A stretch of 64,000 nt of DNA from Paramarasmius palmivorus (GCA_037176845.1 JAYKXP010000048.1:186001-250000), one strand, 5' to 3'. Counted from the stretch's first letter, positions 22,472 through 34,749 are shown. Numbers and translations: made by a program. The notes: a model not told the origin generated them from the sequence alone.

Positions 22472-22945
22472 GGAATCATGAATTCGAGTGGGGGCAAGTC
22501 ATGGGAGTGAGATAACATGGGAGACAGTGCGGTGGAAGACGCAAGCCTTTCATGTTGCCGTAATTCATTTTGTCCTCTCCTGGTCATGCATGGGCGTGCG
22601 TTAGGCACGCGTCAATGATCATCGCGAATCTTAGTCCAGATAGTACAAATCGCTTGAATACAAGCTAATCTACGGGTGTGCTGAGAATCTTAGATATCTC
22701 AGTATCATGGTACAACTCTTCGGCATGCAGACAAAGCTCCTTGACTAAGATAGAAACAGGCGCCCGGAGTGTCTGTTTGTTATTACTGCAAACCGTACAG
22801 CTTAGTCGACGCGTCGAAGACGCATCTTGCGGGATCTGGCGTCTCATTGAGTGCATTCTGACGAAATCGTTAGATATTGTTCCAGGAAAAAGCGATGGTA
22901 ACCCACTATAAGGCAGTTTATTCGACTAGAGAGAAGGTTGTCAGG

Positions 22946-24816
22946 TCAACCACGGTCGAGCTTTCGTTTCTTTGGCGGAGCTTCAGTGTCTTCACTGTCA
23001 CTATATTTTGCTTGGAGCCTGTTCATGATCACCATTAAGTCCACGCCCAACTTATCGCACATGTCTTCGACGTCCTCTCGCGTAACCTGATTGGCGGAGA
23101 AGTGGGCTCGGACTTGGGCGAATTCTTTCACAAGTTGTTTCATATTTGCCAGTTCTTGGGTAACGAAATGAGCTAGGACCACCAAACGAGTTAATACCAC
23201 TCACCGTTTGTCTGATGTTGGAGTAGCCGTTGAGAGTGTTCTTGTGTTCTTGTTAGGCCAGATAATAGGAATTCCTTTTCGCCTGGGAAGCCTCATTAAC
23301 TTGGACGGCCATACGGAAATGCATATGGACTCACTTTTCAGGTGTTCAACAGCATCCTCAGTCGCCTTCTTCTCGTGCTGTAGCTGCCCGACTACTTCCC
23401 GCAGCTCTGCTGTACCTGATATAGGCGCGTAAGTACCGGCTAGACTAAAGGTAAAGACGTGTTTACCTGCAAAAGCATCTTCTTTTTCGCGTTTGGCTTG
23501 TTCAAGAGCCTCTTTAAGTCGCTGAACTTCCAGAGATTGGCCTGCAGTTTTGCGATATGAGTAAATACCTTGACAATAGGAATCAGCATCACGATAACTC
23601 ACCAAATACCTCCGCCTTGACATTATTCAACGTTTCCATCGTTCTCCCTGCCTCCTTTCTCGCGCTCCTACATTCTTCTTCGGCTTGAAAGAGCCGGTGC
23701 TGTACCAAAACAGTCACATCGCACAATGTGGCCCTGTTTAACGAGGCCATTGTCAACTCTGCTTTTGTCTTCTCTACCGACCCCTCCAATCGCAGCTTCT
23801 TCGATAATAATTCGTTTTTCTCGACGCGTTCTCGGATCAGATCTTGTTGGAAAGCTTCCTTCGCACCCTGCTCCTCCTGTACTCTTTGCTCTAACCGTGT
23901 TATATTCTCCTTCAACTGTTCCATCGCGACATCTCGTTGCAAATCCCTCAACAACAGACCCTGAGCTTCCTCTCTGACAGCAAAGGCATCCAAACCAGAT
24001 GCCTCGAGCTGACTCCTGAGGTTTTGGATAGTTTGATGTAGCTCCTCATTTCGGCGCTGCATGGCTTCGGAATGCCTGGTTTGCTCCGTAAGAGAGGCTC
24101 TGAGCTGTTCGCACTCGGCTCGGGAGGCTTCGTATTTCTGGAGGAGTTTGTAGTTAGCCTCGCGAGCGTGTTCGACGAATCTTGCAAGGCGATGCATAAC
24201 GGAGTTGGTGTCTGTAGTTTCGGAGATATTTGTTGGTAGTAATTCGGAAGCCGTGGGCGTAAGAGACGCGTTTGGAATTGGGTTGGGAGTAGTAGGCGTC
24301 ATTTGTGTCGTGCATTCCTTTGTTGACGATGAACCGATGCTGATAGAGCTTGAAGAGTGAGGATTCCTGAGTTCTTCCACTCTCCGGCCCATATGCTCTC
24401 GAAACAGGGTAATGAACGTTTCACTGTCGAGGCCCAGTGTCTTCTTCACCCTAGATGAAAGCTCCTCCAAAACCAGACTGCAACAGAGTCTTGCCTGCAG
24501 ACATTGTGTGCATGAAACAGAAAGTTGCCCAGATGATGAAGGTGAGTGCGAAATACACGTCGGTGGAGATGGTGTCCCACAACTTGAAGGTCGTAGTTGA
24601 TGTTGTCGAAGAAGGGATTGACATCGCACGCAGGTCTATTGTTGTTATTGCAATCAGGAATTGCAGTTATATGAATGTGAACACGACGATTGAACATACC
24701 CTGTGCTGGTTCTCGCTTCTCCAGAGGCTCAATTCCTCAGCGGTAGGGGATCTTTGACATTCGCGAGCAAAGTCTTCCCTGAGTTGATTCGAGATTGGCG
24801 GTGTCAATTGCTGCAT
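22946..24816 (-). CDS. Coiled-coil protein with cysteine-cluster N-terminus (class B, copy 2)
   Basis: Tandem relative of the gene at 20645. First exon from 24816: MQQLTPPISNQLREDF, then ECQRSPTAEELSLWRSENQ, matching the F-x2-E-x2-R-x2-T-x-E-E-x3-W pattern of the other class B copies. The next exon carries TCVRCQ, a spaced Cys-rich region and CTQCLQARLCC, then LSSRVKKTLGLDSETFITLF in place of the ER-x-R-R-V-x-x-L-D segment of copy 1. The coiled coil runs about 24200-23230 (ECEQLRASLTEQTRHSEAM, ITRLEQRVQEEQGAKEAF). The C-terminus has the hairpin MKQLVKEFAQVRAHFSANQ / DVEDMCDKLGVDLMVIMNRL and ends KKRKLDRG. Cysteine spacing differs from copy 1, so zinc coordination is uncertain. All junctions seen keep frame. 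Confidence 0.74.
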
Positions 24817-25220
24817 GGCTATGACTTTCTGGATTTCGGAGTATCATACGGAAAATGAAGAAGAACTAAGAGGATATAGAGGAACAGCTGGAAATGATGA
24901 TGGTAGTAGGGTTAACACATGTTCGAAGATTTCAGCTTGTCTGAGCTGCAAACCACCCCCCGAACTTTCCATCAGAAGTTAGAATTTGTCATCTCGTAGA
25001 CTCGTCTTCACGTTATACATTCCCATGCACTTAACATCATACAGTGACAAAGAAACGGAAAGGCTAGTAAACCATGGTGAAATAAAAACTGGTTTGCTAC
25101 TACTATTCGACCACTGCCCACATTCCCAAGGTACCTAGCTCAACCCTTGTCAAGACCACTGGCGAGAACTCTGTCGAAGTTCACTTGCCATAAATCCCAT
25201 GATTACCATTCTGACTGTCT

Positions 25221-27140
25221 TCACGTCACACCTGACATTTTCCGCTTCTTTCGTGGAGGCTGCACCTGGACTTCAGCCTCCCCATCTTCTCCATTATCGG
25301 GCTGATCTTCCACTTCGACTTGGAAACGTTTAACCATGATGAACAAGCCCGTGCCGAGCTTGTCGCACGTATTTTCGATGTCTTCCCGAGTGCTCTTCCC
25401 ACTAGCAAACTCATACCGAACCCTGGCTAGCTCCATGGCGAGCCCTTGCAAATTGCCTGATTCTAGGGATGGTCAAAGGAAGGAACTATTCAATGTACCG
25501 TTGCAGCTTACTAGCTATCTGGCGTGTCCTAAGCCGTTCGGCTTGTTCCGTCACTCGCTCCAAATTGGAAGATAAAGTTTGCTTCTCATCTTGGTAAAAA
25601 TCAGCATGCCAGGATGTCAAAGGTAGGAGTGTCATTTGGCATTACCTTCCAATCGCTCGACTATCTCCTCGTTCTCCCGTTGGAGCTTTTGAATCTCTTC
25701 GGCATGTTCTGAAGGACGCATTCAAACGGACAAGATTTAACGAGACATATTAACGCACTAGATGCCTCATCATACGCGATCTTCGAGTCTTCCTCTGCTT
25801 TCTTAGCGTGTTCATCTGGGATATACCTCAGCTGGAAACATTGGCGCAGAAACGACCGTACCCACCCTGGAGCTCGCGGATGGCCGTTTCAGTCTCTTCT
25901 TTATCGCGTTTGGCCTCTTCAAGGGCTCCCTGTAGACGTTTCATCTCCTCAGCTTGAGCTATGAGCGACGGTATATCAGAAACGGCGACATTGGGGCAAG
26001 TTTGACAGCTTACCAGACATCTGAGCTTGAATAGCCTCAAGAGCATCAGTCTTCTGCTCAACCTCTTGCCTTGCGTCCTTAGTTTCTTGCTCTGCCTTCG
26101 ATGCCTTTGCGTGCCATTGGCCGACCGCGTGTTGAAGCTGGGAAACGTCTGTGGCCAACTGATCGTTCTCGCCTTGCAACTCGCCGACCCGGGCGGAAGC
26201 TGCAGCGAAATCCTGTCTTGTCTCATGTAGCCAGACCTCCAATTGCGTCCCAAGCCGTACCAACTCCGTCTTTTCCTGCTCGAGACGAGTCACAGTCACG
26301 TTTAAGTGATCGACTTCACCGTCCCGATACAAATCCCTCATCAACAAGTTCTGGTTTTCGTCCCGGACCTGTAGGATCTCTTGCCCAGCAGCCTGGAAGT
26401 GACTGTCGATATGTCGATTCGCATGATTCAATTTCTTGTTTTGGTTCCACATGGTCATCAGCTGCATTCGTGTATCACTGAGTTGGGTACAGAGTTGTTC
26501 GTTCTGGAGCCGGGAAGCGACAAGCTGCTCGTAGAGATTTTGGTTGGCTGCTCGAGCGTTTTCGATGGCTTGTGTGACGCGAGTGTCAGTGGTGGTCGGG
26601 AGGGCCGGTATGTTCGGATTAAAAATGGTAAGGCTGGACGACTGAGAACTTGAAGACGTGGAGAGGGCGACAGTAGTACATGATCCTTCCCCTTCCTCTT
26701 TGACCTTCTCCGGCTCTGGCCTCGCCCCATTATGCACTAAGCGAGCTCTCCGAATCACCATAAAGAAATCCGCCCAAAGAGTTTGAAACTTGTCTGTGTC
26801 AATCTGGAGTGCTCGCATTATACGAAGACCTCGTTCCTCTCCGGCGAGGCTGCAAGGTTTCCCCTCTTTGAGGCATTGTATGCACTCGGCGTGGCTAGGG
26901 CTTGGGCTGATTTTGCATTGAAGCGTCTCTGCCTTCTGCGACCGTTGTTTTTGAAGAGTTTCACAGCGGTGACAGATCTGCTTCAAGGGTAAAGAGACTA
27001 AAACGCTAAATGAAGGTAAACTTGGTGTGTACCTTGGTCTGATTCTGATTTTCACTCTTCCACGCTCTGATTTCTTCTTCGGTAGAGGGTCTTGTATATT
27101 CTCGGAAGAACGCCTTTTTGAGCTGAGCTTCGGGTTGCAT
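25221..27140 (-). CDS. Coiled-coil protein with cysteine-cluster N-terminus (class B, copy 3)
   Basis: Third tandem class B gene. First exon from 27140: MQPEAQLKKAFFREYTRPST, then EEEIRAWKSEN. The second exon has ICHRC, a longer insert to LQC, then CIQCLKEGKPC, followed by RGLRIMRALQIDTDKFQTLW, clearly homologous to the segment after the cysteines in copies 1 and 4. The coiled coil covers about 26530-25650 over several exons (VTRLEQEKTELVRLGTQLEV, QEVEQKTDALEAIQAQM). The C-terminal hairpin is LQGLAMELARVRYEFASG / DIENTCDKLGTGLFIMVKR, then an acidic linker (EDQPDNGEDGEAE) and PPRKKRKMSGVT. The insert in the first half of the cysteine cluster is unlike a canonical Zn2Cys6. Upstream, divergent start context is absent because the next gene (NACHT copy 2) is also on the minus strand. 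Confidence 0.74.
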
Positions 27141-27337
27141 CTTTCATGTAATATCAAGAGAATGGGTGAATGGATTCAGAGTTATGTAGTGGCGTCGGGC
27201 GATAGTGGTGGTAGAGAACAAAGAGGCAACGGCGGGCCGCCGCCCCTTTGTTCGATAACCTTCCATGGACATGCATCTCAAATTTGCTTCCGCTTAGCCT
27301 AGTAGGATCATCTATATTACTAAGTTGATGCATGAGG

Positions 27338-29905
27338 CTATGGCCAGATACAACGAACACCTCGCAATTCCTCGACTAAGGGTGAGGTTTGAGAACCATA
27401 ATCTGATGGGAAGGACTGGAATATGAAGTCATCAGCACGCCAAATTAAGATGGGATCATATCAATCTTCTCGACGTACCTGAAGCCATTTCACCAGGTCG
27501 TTTTGATCGTGAGTTGTCACAATGCGATAGAAAGTGGAGGAAGCAACTCTAGAAATTCCGGACATGGACCACAAATGTCCAGAAGCGCACAGAGAGAATA
27601 AACCGAACGACTCTTCTCCGTGGTACGAACCAAACGACGTGTATCAAAGTCGGGGTGCCATTCTTCGGTATTATGCAATGCGGCACGAACCGACTCTCGC
27701 AATGCAACCGTCGTTTGAACGTGGTACACGCCAAAAGCGAATGTGGATTCGAGGCATGGGAGTGACAGGATCGTTGAAGCGTCCTCCCCTCGAGTGCGAC
27801 CACAATCGTTTCTCATCGATAGTACTTACAGTAACTTCGAAGTGCTTGAGGGTGAAGAAGTCCAAGTGCTTGTGGTAGTGATCAGTATCTTTCTGTTTCA
27901 ATTCGGTCATGGCGTCGGGCCATGAAGGTGCAACAGAATCCCCGACCAAGAAGCGGCCCAGGGCGGTCGCAGCAGCACCGAGAACCTCGGTGGTTTCCAT
28001 GCCGCGACTGTTTGGACGGAAAACTCTGACAATGAATCCCTTTCTCTCAATTCAAAGAGTGACTTTATAAGGTTGGTATAGCTGTTGTCATCGATGGACT
28101 TTCATTAGTGTGAGTGGGGTGTTGTAAGATAACTAACATACCAATAAACGTTGCAGAACGTGTTCGACTTGCATAAAGAACTCCCGTAACTTTTGGCCAG
28201 GTGATTTGAATCCAGACGATAACCCTCGTTCTTGGTGCAGGTAACCTGCAACATATAGCCCAAAACTTCTCGTGAAATCTATTTTGCGGAGAGCATCCAA
28301 CGCCTCTTCACTAATGTTACTCTGCGAATAGTGATATCCCCAATTTGCCCAAGCTTCATGGTATATAGTCGTTCTACACGTCGCCAGAGTTAGTACGTTC
28401 TAACTCGTACTGAACTAGTGACTTACTGAGGTGGAGATAATGCGTCTTCGTATGCTTTGTCCCAAACTTGCGAGTAATGATCGATGACGCGGAGATATTG
28501 ACACCCAAGGAAGCTATGTTGACTTCTTTCATCTCCGACGCAAAAATACCCAGATCGGGCTGGGTCACTTAGGAAGTCACCGAACGACGCATGAAGAGTA
28601 CGGACTGGTTCATCGGGTCCACCAATGTCCAATACGGAATGCATCCCACGCAACGCCAGAATGACACTTCCTTCCCTCATGAGGAGTAATGCTTCAAAAT
28701 CTCTTGGCGTAAGCTTGAAACGGTATGGTGATAGGTGAATTGATCCCAGCGCTCGGACGATGTCTCGAACCTTGGAACGTTGAGGGTCGGATGAAAGATT
28801 CTGATGGTACAGGGAATCCAAATCTCGGAAAAGTTCCAGCAACCCTGGATCAGGTTCGGGCGCTCCAGTTGGGCTTAGAGCAAGCTCAAGCTGCGTGAAT
28901 GGATCGGAGTACTCGTCGTCCACGAACTTGAGCACCGTCGCTGCGTAGACGAACTGCCCGCACGCCTTTTGTACCAGTTCATCAAGTATGCCTGGAGCAG
29001 GCCACGGCGATGGGAATTCAATGTGTTGGTAGCGAGGATTCTTTCTGATCTGCTCGAAACCGGAAACCAGAAAGGTTTTGATATCACGATCTGGTCGAAA
29101 GGACTCGTCCAGAGCAACGCGGCGCGAATAGGGCCGGAAGGCGGTCGTATCGAACACCTCCCGAATGGGCGGTTCAGGCCTACTAGAGACGAGGAAACGC
29201 ACTAGCACTTCCGTCGGGAAAGTAGTAGAAAGGATGGAAAGGATGCGTTGCTGTACTCGACCAACGTCGCACTCATCAAGCCCATCGATGATGATTGGCC
29301 ATGGACGATCATGCATCTGCCCAAGGGCTTTCATGGGTTCCAAGATGAGCTTCTGGAACTGCTCAAGAGAAGCATGCAAAAGATCAGAGTTCTTCTGGAT
29401 TGCTTGGCGAATCAGGTCCTAAAGCTCTGGAATGGTATTCGCTAGCCCGTAGGCTACGCTGAGAGAAACAGAGGCTTGGCATTGTTGCGTTTCGGATCTC
29501 CTCTTGAAAAGAAAAGGCTCGATACCAGGTATCCATCCTGCTGACCCACGATGGTCTGTGCAAGGGCCGATTTACCAGCGCCAGCGGGACCATAGAGCCA
29601 GAAAATGCGATCTTCCGGTGAGTGACTATGAATCCATGTTTGAATTACATTCAAGACCTCTTTCCGTGTGTCTGGATGACATTGCGGTGGTGGGTAACGA
29701 GATTCTGGGTTGTGACTAGCTCCCACGTCTCTGACGGTTCTCCAAAGAGCCTGGAGAGCTACATGGGAATCGGGTTATTAATATTGAACGAGAGAAAAGA
29801 GAGAGAAAACGCACGATACGCCAAATACCAGTTGTGAACGATATCACCTCCTGCAACATTGAATTGCCCGTCGTGAATCTGGAAGCCACGAGCATTTACA
29901 AACAT
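27338..29905 (-). pseudogene. NACHT-domain NTPase, copy 2, broken by frameshift and stop
   Basis: Paralogue of the gene at 17325 over its whole length: N-terminal GFQIHDGQFNVAGGD, RYPPPQCHPDTR, Walker A GPAGAGKSA, Walker B IIIDGLDECD, VSSRPEPPI, GQFVYAATVLKF, LDIGGPDEP, then CALLDICGPCPEFLEL and SFPSDYGSQTSPLVEEL before a stop at 27338. Two lesions follow Walker A. After RNNAKPLFLS the frame meets a TAG near 29451-29460. The copy 1-like continuation (VAYGLANTIPEL) is open only in another frame, and that frame meets a TAG directly before DLIRQAIQ near 29421-29423. A 39-nt GT-AG segment lies here, but removing it does not restore frame and it would delete sequence that is coding in copy 1. Two sequence errors are an alternative. 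Expressed function is unlikely unless an unseen splice exists. Confidence 0.75.
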
Positions 29906-30458
29906 GAGATGCAATGGGTGTTAAAATGAAGTCCAAGCTCCAAAGCTGGTAGTGCTATTTATTTTATACGTCAGGACAACGTTGGATATAAGTAGCAAAA
30001 TGTTCGACATACATACTCGCTTCCCGTCACTGAGGTGGAGGCCTGTCAAACACTACGCATGGTGGAGTTGCAGTATTTGGAAATTGGGCCTTCCCCGCTA
30101 CCACGGATCTTCTCGAGTATTTCCAAGTGAATTGATACTTGAAGCTTGAAGTGTTGGCTAGTGTGTTGGTCAAATCAACGTTGTGGTCCCTGGGCAACAT
30201 GTTAAGCGCCGACACTCAGGGTGGCTCAGCCCAAACGTCAACATCCTTATGACAGACACGTATGAGGGCTATTCATACAATAAAACACCACGAATACAGG
30301 CGGAGATAACAGAGTTAAACTAAAGGGCTTTAAGTTGTAGTCTTAATTTGTTCAAAACCGAACGGGTATCATAACTTTGGAACTGGGTATACTAGAACGC
30401 CAGCGTCAATTCGCGGCCACACGAAGATCGAAATGTAGTACTAGTAGCCAATTCAAGA
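29906..30458. other. Spacer between NACHT copy 2 and the class C coiled-coil gene
   Basis: No supported gene. Contains the region upstream of the NACHT copy 2 start and the 3' side of the next gene. A/T content rises around 29940-30020 and 30270-30340, as expected for promoter and UTR sequence. Short open stretches show no motif. Confidence 0.35.
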
Positions 30459-32579
30459 CTACGTTCTCTGTCTCTTCGCGCTCCTCTCATCCACCTCCTC
30501 TGACTCTTGCTTTCGCTTATTCGACATAGTGGTAATGTCATTTTGCTTTCTGTCGCGCAAGATCATCAACTGCATCCCTAGTTCGTCCAATAGCTCGAAT
30601 ACCCCTTGTTGAGTGATTGTGCCATGACAGAAGCTTTTGCGCGCTTCCGATAATTCCTTGAAGACGCTCTGTATAATAGCGAAGTCTGGCTAGGTATCAG
30701 TTACTGGTAATTTGAACGATGATAGAGAACTTGCCGTTCTTGAGAGTTGCTACGACACGCACTCGCATTTGTAGCCTTTTGGTGATTTCCTCTGGGTGAG
30801 AAGTTATATTGAGGTTCACAAGTGAGTCAAAAATAACACACCTTCTAACACCTGCTGAAGACCGGTATCCGGGGGCCTCTCGCTGAGCGCTCGTTCATGA
30901 TCCTGAATCAACAGCCGTTGCTCTTCCTCCTTCACCCTCAACTTCTCTTCAAACTCCGACCGGGTTTTAAGAATATCCTGTTCATGAGTATCCGCCAGCT
31001 GGCGCATCTCTTGTTGTTTCTCCTTCAGCTTCTCCGCATATTCTTTTCGTATACCCCGAATCTCTCGTTCATGGGCCTCCTTCGATAACCTGATCTCCTC
31101 ATCCTTCACCCTCGAGCTCTCCGCAAACTTCCTTTGTGCATCTAGCACTGCCAATGACAGTGCATCACTCTTGGCTCTCATCTCCGCGATATCTCGGGAG
31201 CGGCCTTTGAGCGTATCTTTCACACCATCCAGCGCTTCGTTAGCCGTCCGAAGCTCCTCTTCTTTTGCAGCTAGTGTCTCTTCCAGAGCGATTTGCGATG
31301 CAAGCAAATCCTTCTGCACCGCCTTCGCTTTGCCCAGCGCTTCGTTCGATATACGAAGCTCATTTTCTTTGGCGGCAAGTCTCTCCTCGATATCGATCTG
31401 AAAGACGAGTGCTTTCTTGTGTTCCTTCCGAAGCTGCTCAAGTTGTTCCCTGGTTTGAGCATGGGATGCTGCTTCGGCTGTGGGAAATAGTTCAGGAAAA
31501 AGGGGATTGATATAACCAGGATGGTACTTACATTCGTGCTTTGTAGTCATAACGACGATGGTTTGGTTGCGTTCCTCTAATGAGGCTTTCATTTGGTCGT
31601 GTTCGGAAGTGACAGCTGGGACATACGAATCAGCTACTGTTCGTGGTTAAATGCAAGAATGAACGTACTTTGACATTGAGCAATCAACTCTTCGATCCTT
31701 TGTGTACTGTGTTCGAGTTGGGTATTGATCTCGTTGCGTTTCAATGTCTCCTCTGATGGTTGTTTGAGGATATGAATGATGATGGCGGTCGCGAATTCGT
31801 ACCTTGCAACTGAGTCTTCATTTCTTCCAACTCTCTGTCTCGGTCCTCCAGTTGTACGACCATCTCCAAATGTTTCGCTGTCGGTTAGGTGGTCTTGTTC
31901 AATAGTTGTGATATTTGAGAGGATCGGCGTCTTCACCTTCGTGGCCCTTGACGATTTCATCGTGTTCTTCATGGGCATTTTGGAGCTGTTCCTTGGTCTG
32001 TCCGTGACTGTTACCTTCGGCTGTAGAGAAAAGAGGTTGAGCAACGCTTACATCTTCAAACAAAGTAAACGCACCTTGTAACTGGCGTCCAAGGTCTGCC
32101 AACCTCTCGTTCAATCTTGCATTTTGTGACTGCACAAGTCGGTTGCCCGCTTCCAATCTTTTGACATGGGACTCGTTCTCGATCTTAGCCCTTGCATACT
32201 TGGCTTCCTCTGCCAGCAGTTGACGCGAAGCAGCCGCATTGTCATCTTGCAGTTTGGCAATAGTATTCTTCATTGTCTGAATCTGAGCCCCATAAAATCG
32301 TTTCATCCCCTCAGCCCAATCCCTGATGTTTTCCTGGCTAACTACAAGCTGACCATTGCCGGCTGGTCGTAAGTCCAAGGCTGGAGAGCCTGGGACTAGT
32401 GGGACCGTTACTCGAACCTGTATCATCGAAGAATCTTGGGTCATTTCTGGGTTAAATCGTACGAGAAAAAACTCACGGGTTTGCTCGGAGATCTTGCGGG
32501 AGTTGGTGTACCAGTATTCGGAGGACCTGATATGCGGGGACGCTTCGCATTTTTGTTATTCTGAACGATCGGGGACATT
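30459..32579 (-). CDS. Coiled-coil protein with basic N-terminal motif (class C)
   Basis: Function unknown; predicted nuclear. Starts at the ATG 32579 with MSPIVQNNKNAKRPRISGPP, a basic AKRPR motif near residue 11, then a Pro/Thr/Ser-rich linker. The rest is mostly coiled coil over several exons: GMKRFYGAQIQTMKNTIAKL, AEEAKYARAKIENESHVKRL, and from 31500 to 30840 a long heptad region (ELRTANEALDGVKDTLKGR, KEAHEREIRGIRKEYAEKL). The C-terminal exon has the family-type hairpin IIQSVFKELSEARKSFCHG / GVFELLDELGMQLMIL, where the usual Cys is replaced by Leu, and ends SAKRQRT at 30459. It lacks both the class A module and the class B cysteine cluster. Some inner exon edges (31500-31900) are not resolved. 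Same strand as its coiled-coil neighbours. Confidence 0.66.
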
Positions 32580-32836
32580 CTGAGGGATGTATCGCGGGGC
32601 GATGGTGCTCGTATGAAAGAGGAAGAGGGAGCGATACTGATAAGCGGTCGCGAGACAAAGCAACGGCAATTCGGCGGCAATTTGGTCTCGTGTCACCATG
32701 GTACAATCTCCTCAAAGTTTTGACGACAGTTGCAGGATGCATCTTTATTCGGATTCTTTGCGCCAGGTGCTGTGTACTCAATTATAATTTATTGTTAAGT
32801 ATATACAAGGTGTCATTGGATATCGCCGCAACTGTT

Positions 32837-34171
32837 TCAGGCTGTCCTTTGCCTTTTTAGCGGGCGCTCACCAACGCCCGAACCACCTTCTTCAGGCGAC
32901 TCTACTACTCCTATCTTCGTATCCGCGATAAGGCTGATTCGCAGCCTAAGCCCATTGCAGATATTTATGACATTCTCGAGAGATGGCTGAGCTTGATCGC
33001 TGATTGAGGCTGTCGCGTTGGCGAGGTCACTTGCAATAGCACGCAGGAGTGCTTGATCTGAATACACTTAAGAATCAGCAGCGCGAGCGCAAGAAAGCGT
33101 TAGCTTACCGTTTGCTCTAACCGCTTTCATATGGTCTTGAAGACGGGTATTCTCTTCTGTACGAAAAACAGTTACTAGATTGTCTTGTGTAGAAAGACAA
33201 TGTACGGACCTTCTGATGCCCTTTTTTCGCCCTTGAGGGTCTCAAGCTCATCTTCCTTTTGGGTGAGCGTGTTTGTCAATCCTTCGGCAATGTCATTGGC
33301 TTAGGTTAACGCTTCGCGAACCCTGTTTTCGTTTGCCCGACATTCGGCCAAGTCATCTTCTTTCTCGGTGAGAAGTTGCTGCAACATCATCGAATTCTCT
33401 GTGGTACCTTGAGTTATAGTATTGTGGGGACGATATATGAGACAAACTCACCTTCCATGTCGGACTGAACTACCCTCAGCCTGTCTTGAATTTCCTTCAG
33501 CGCATTGTCCTTTTCCTGAAGCTGAGTTTGGCAATTGGTATGACTGGCACGAAATTGGTCGAAATCCCTCCTCAAGTCTCGATTGGCCTGCATAAGACTT
33601 CCTCTCTCCCGCCTGAGTTCGTTGAGTCGTGATTCCATGTTCCGGTTTGCTTCGGTTGCCTCTTCGAGCGCTCTCACAGATTCCCATATTCTAGCACTCC
33701 CAGAGGAAGACATGGATTGTTCACGCATACTTGACTGCGGGGAAGGAGATGGCGTTGGTAGCCCACTGGAAACAATGGAACTGTATTGACTAGTTAGCAC
33801 GTTTAGGATTCCAAAAAAAAAAAAAACCGCGAACTCACGTAGGTGATCCACTTTGGCGTCTTTCGTTGGTCTTGGCGGCTCTACTGCACTGTGAGCAGAT
33901 CTACCAGCGTTCATAACATTGAGAACACGCACCGTTCCGCCGCCCTTCGATTGGTGTGGAACCTCTGGATCCAGTCTGCTGGATCCTCGTTTGGCCTGGG
34001 ACCCCTCAGAAAGCTTATTGTGTTCGGAGCCAGCGCATAGCCTTGGGGGTTAATCCTTGTGAGCCAGTCCTCCTCCGTTTCTCCTTCACGCTTCTGAGCA
34101 CCGACTGGCTCGTCCTTGTGAAGCTTGTAAATGCTCAGCGTTTGTAAAGCCGAGCGAAGCTCCAAGCTCAT
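32837..34171 (-). pseudogene. Class A coiled-coil gene, copy 3, with in-frame stop
   Basis: Starts at the ATG 34171 with LSIYKLHKDEP, then EGETEEDWLTRINPQGYALA, SFLRGPRP and DWIQRFHTN, the full class A module. A Ser/Pro linker and coiled coil follow (ESRLNELRRERGSLMQ, LQEKDNALKEIQDRLRVV). In the next coiled-coil exon the heptad frame reads CRANENRVREALT, a TAA (33301-33303 on the plus strand), then ANDIAEGLTNTLTQKEDEL. The same frame and character continue on both sides, and the upstream splice fixes the frame, so this is a point nonsense change rather than a wrong frame. The C-terminus is intact: LLRAIASDLANATA / NVINICNGLRLRISLI and PLKRQRTA. A truncated product without hairpin and basic tail is possible. 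A sequencing error at one base is the alternative. Confidence 0.72.
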
Positions 34172-34749
34172 GATGGCAAAAAGAGAGTGATGATATTGAG
34201 GGCATGAATTGGAAAACGATATGGATTCGGCGGCTTCATGGTCGTGAGGAAGGAAAAACGTTTTGCATGGCGCCGCGCGGAGCAGACCCAGTCAAATCGG
34301 CTATCAATCTTGCACCATCTTGCTCTTATCCATAGACCAGTTCCCTCCAGTTCCGTTCGGGCGAGGCAAACCTCCCGCGGTGCGTTAAATCTTGCACTCA
34401 TCCACACTTTGAATTTAGGTGCCTTCTGTATATACACGATCCAGAACTTGGCAAATCTGGCTCGTATCACGGTGGGTATCGCTAAGCTTCGCTGTACGAG
34501 TTGGACTGGGACCGTTGACGGGTTTGTAGTGATGGGTGTAGCACAGGTAAGCCTCGCTCCTGTCTCAACGGTGTCAGCCAGATACAACCAGTGCTTTCTC
34601 AGGTGTATTTTCAATATAATATCACTAGTATCATCAAACAGAACGCTGTGTGTGGGAGACAGAATGCATAATAAACCCACTGAACGCTTCATGCAGTGAG
34701 GCACCTTCCTTCACCACCACCTCTATCCATCTTGCGTAGTCCCCAGAAG
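34172..34749. other. Divergent spacer between class A copy 3 and the orphan gene
   Basis: Both neighbours are transcribed away from this stretch, so it probably holds two promoters. Long open stretches occur on both strands (34168-34704 minus and 34238-34699 plus) as mirror images; neither has a domain or splice partner, and I take them as chance. Confidence 0.4.

Noticed and set aside
34168..34704. Mirror-image open frames of about 150-178 codons on both strands
   Set aside because: Both strands open at once without any domain in a divergent promoter spacer is best explained by chance.
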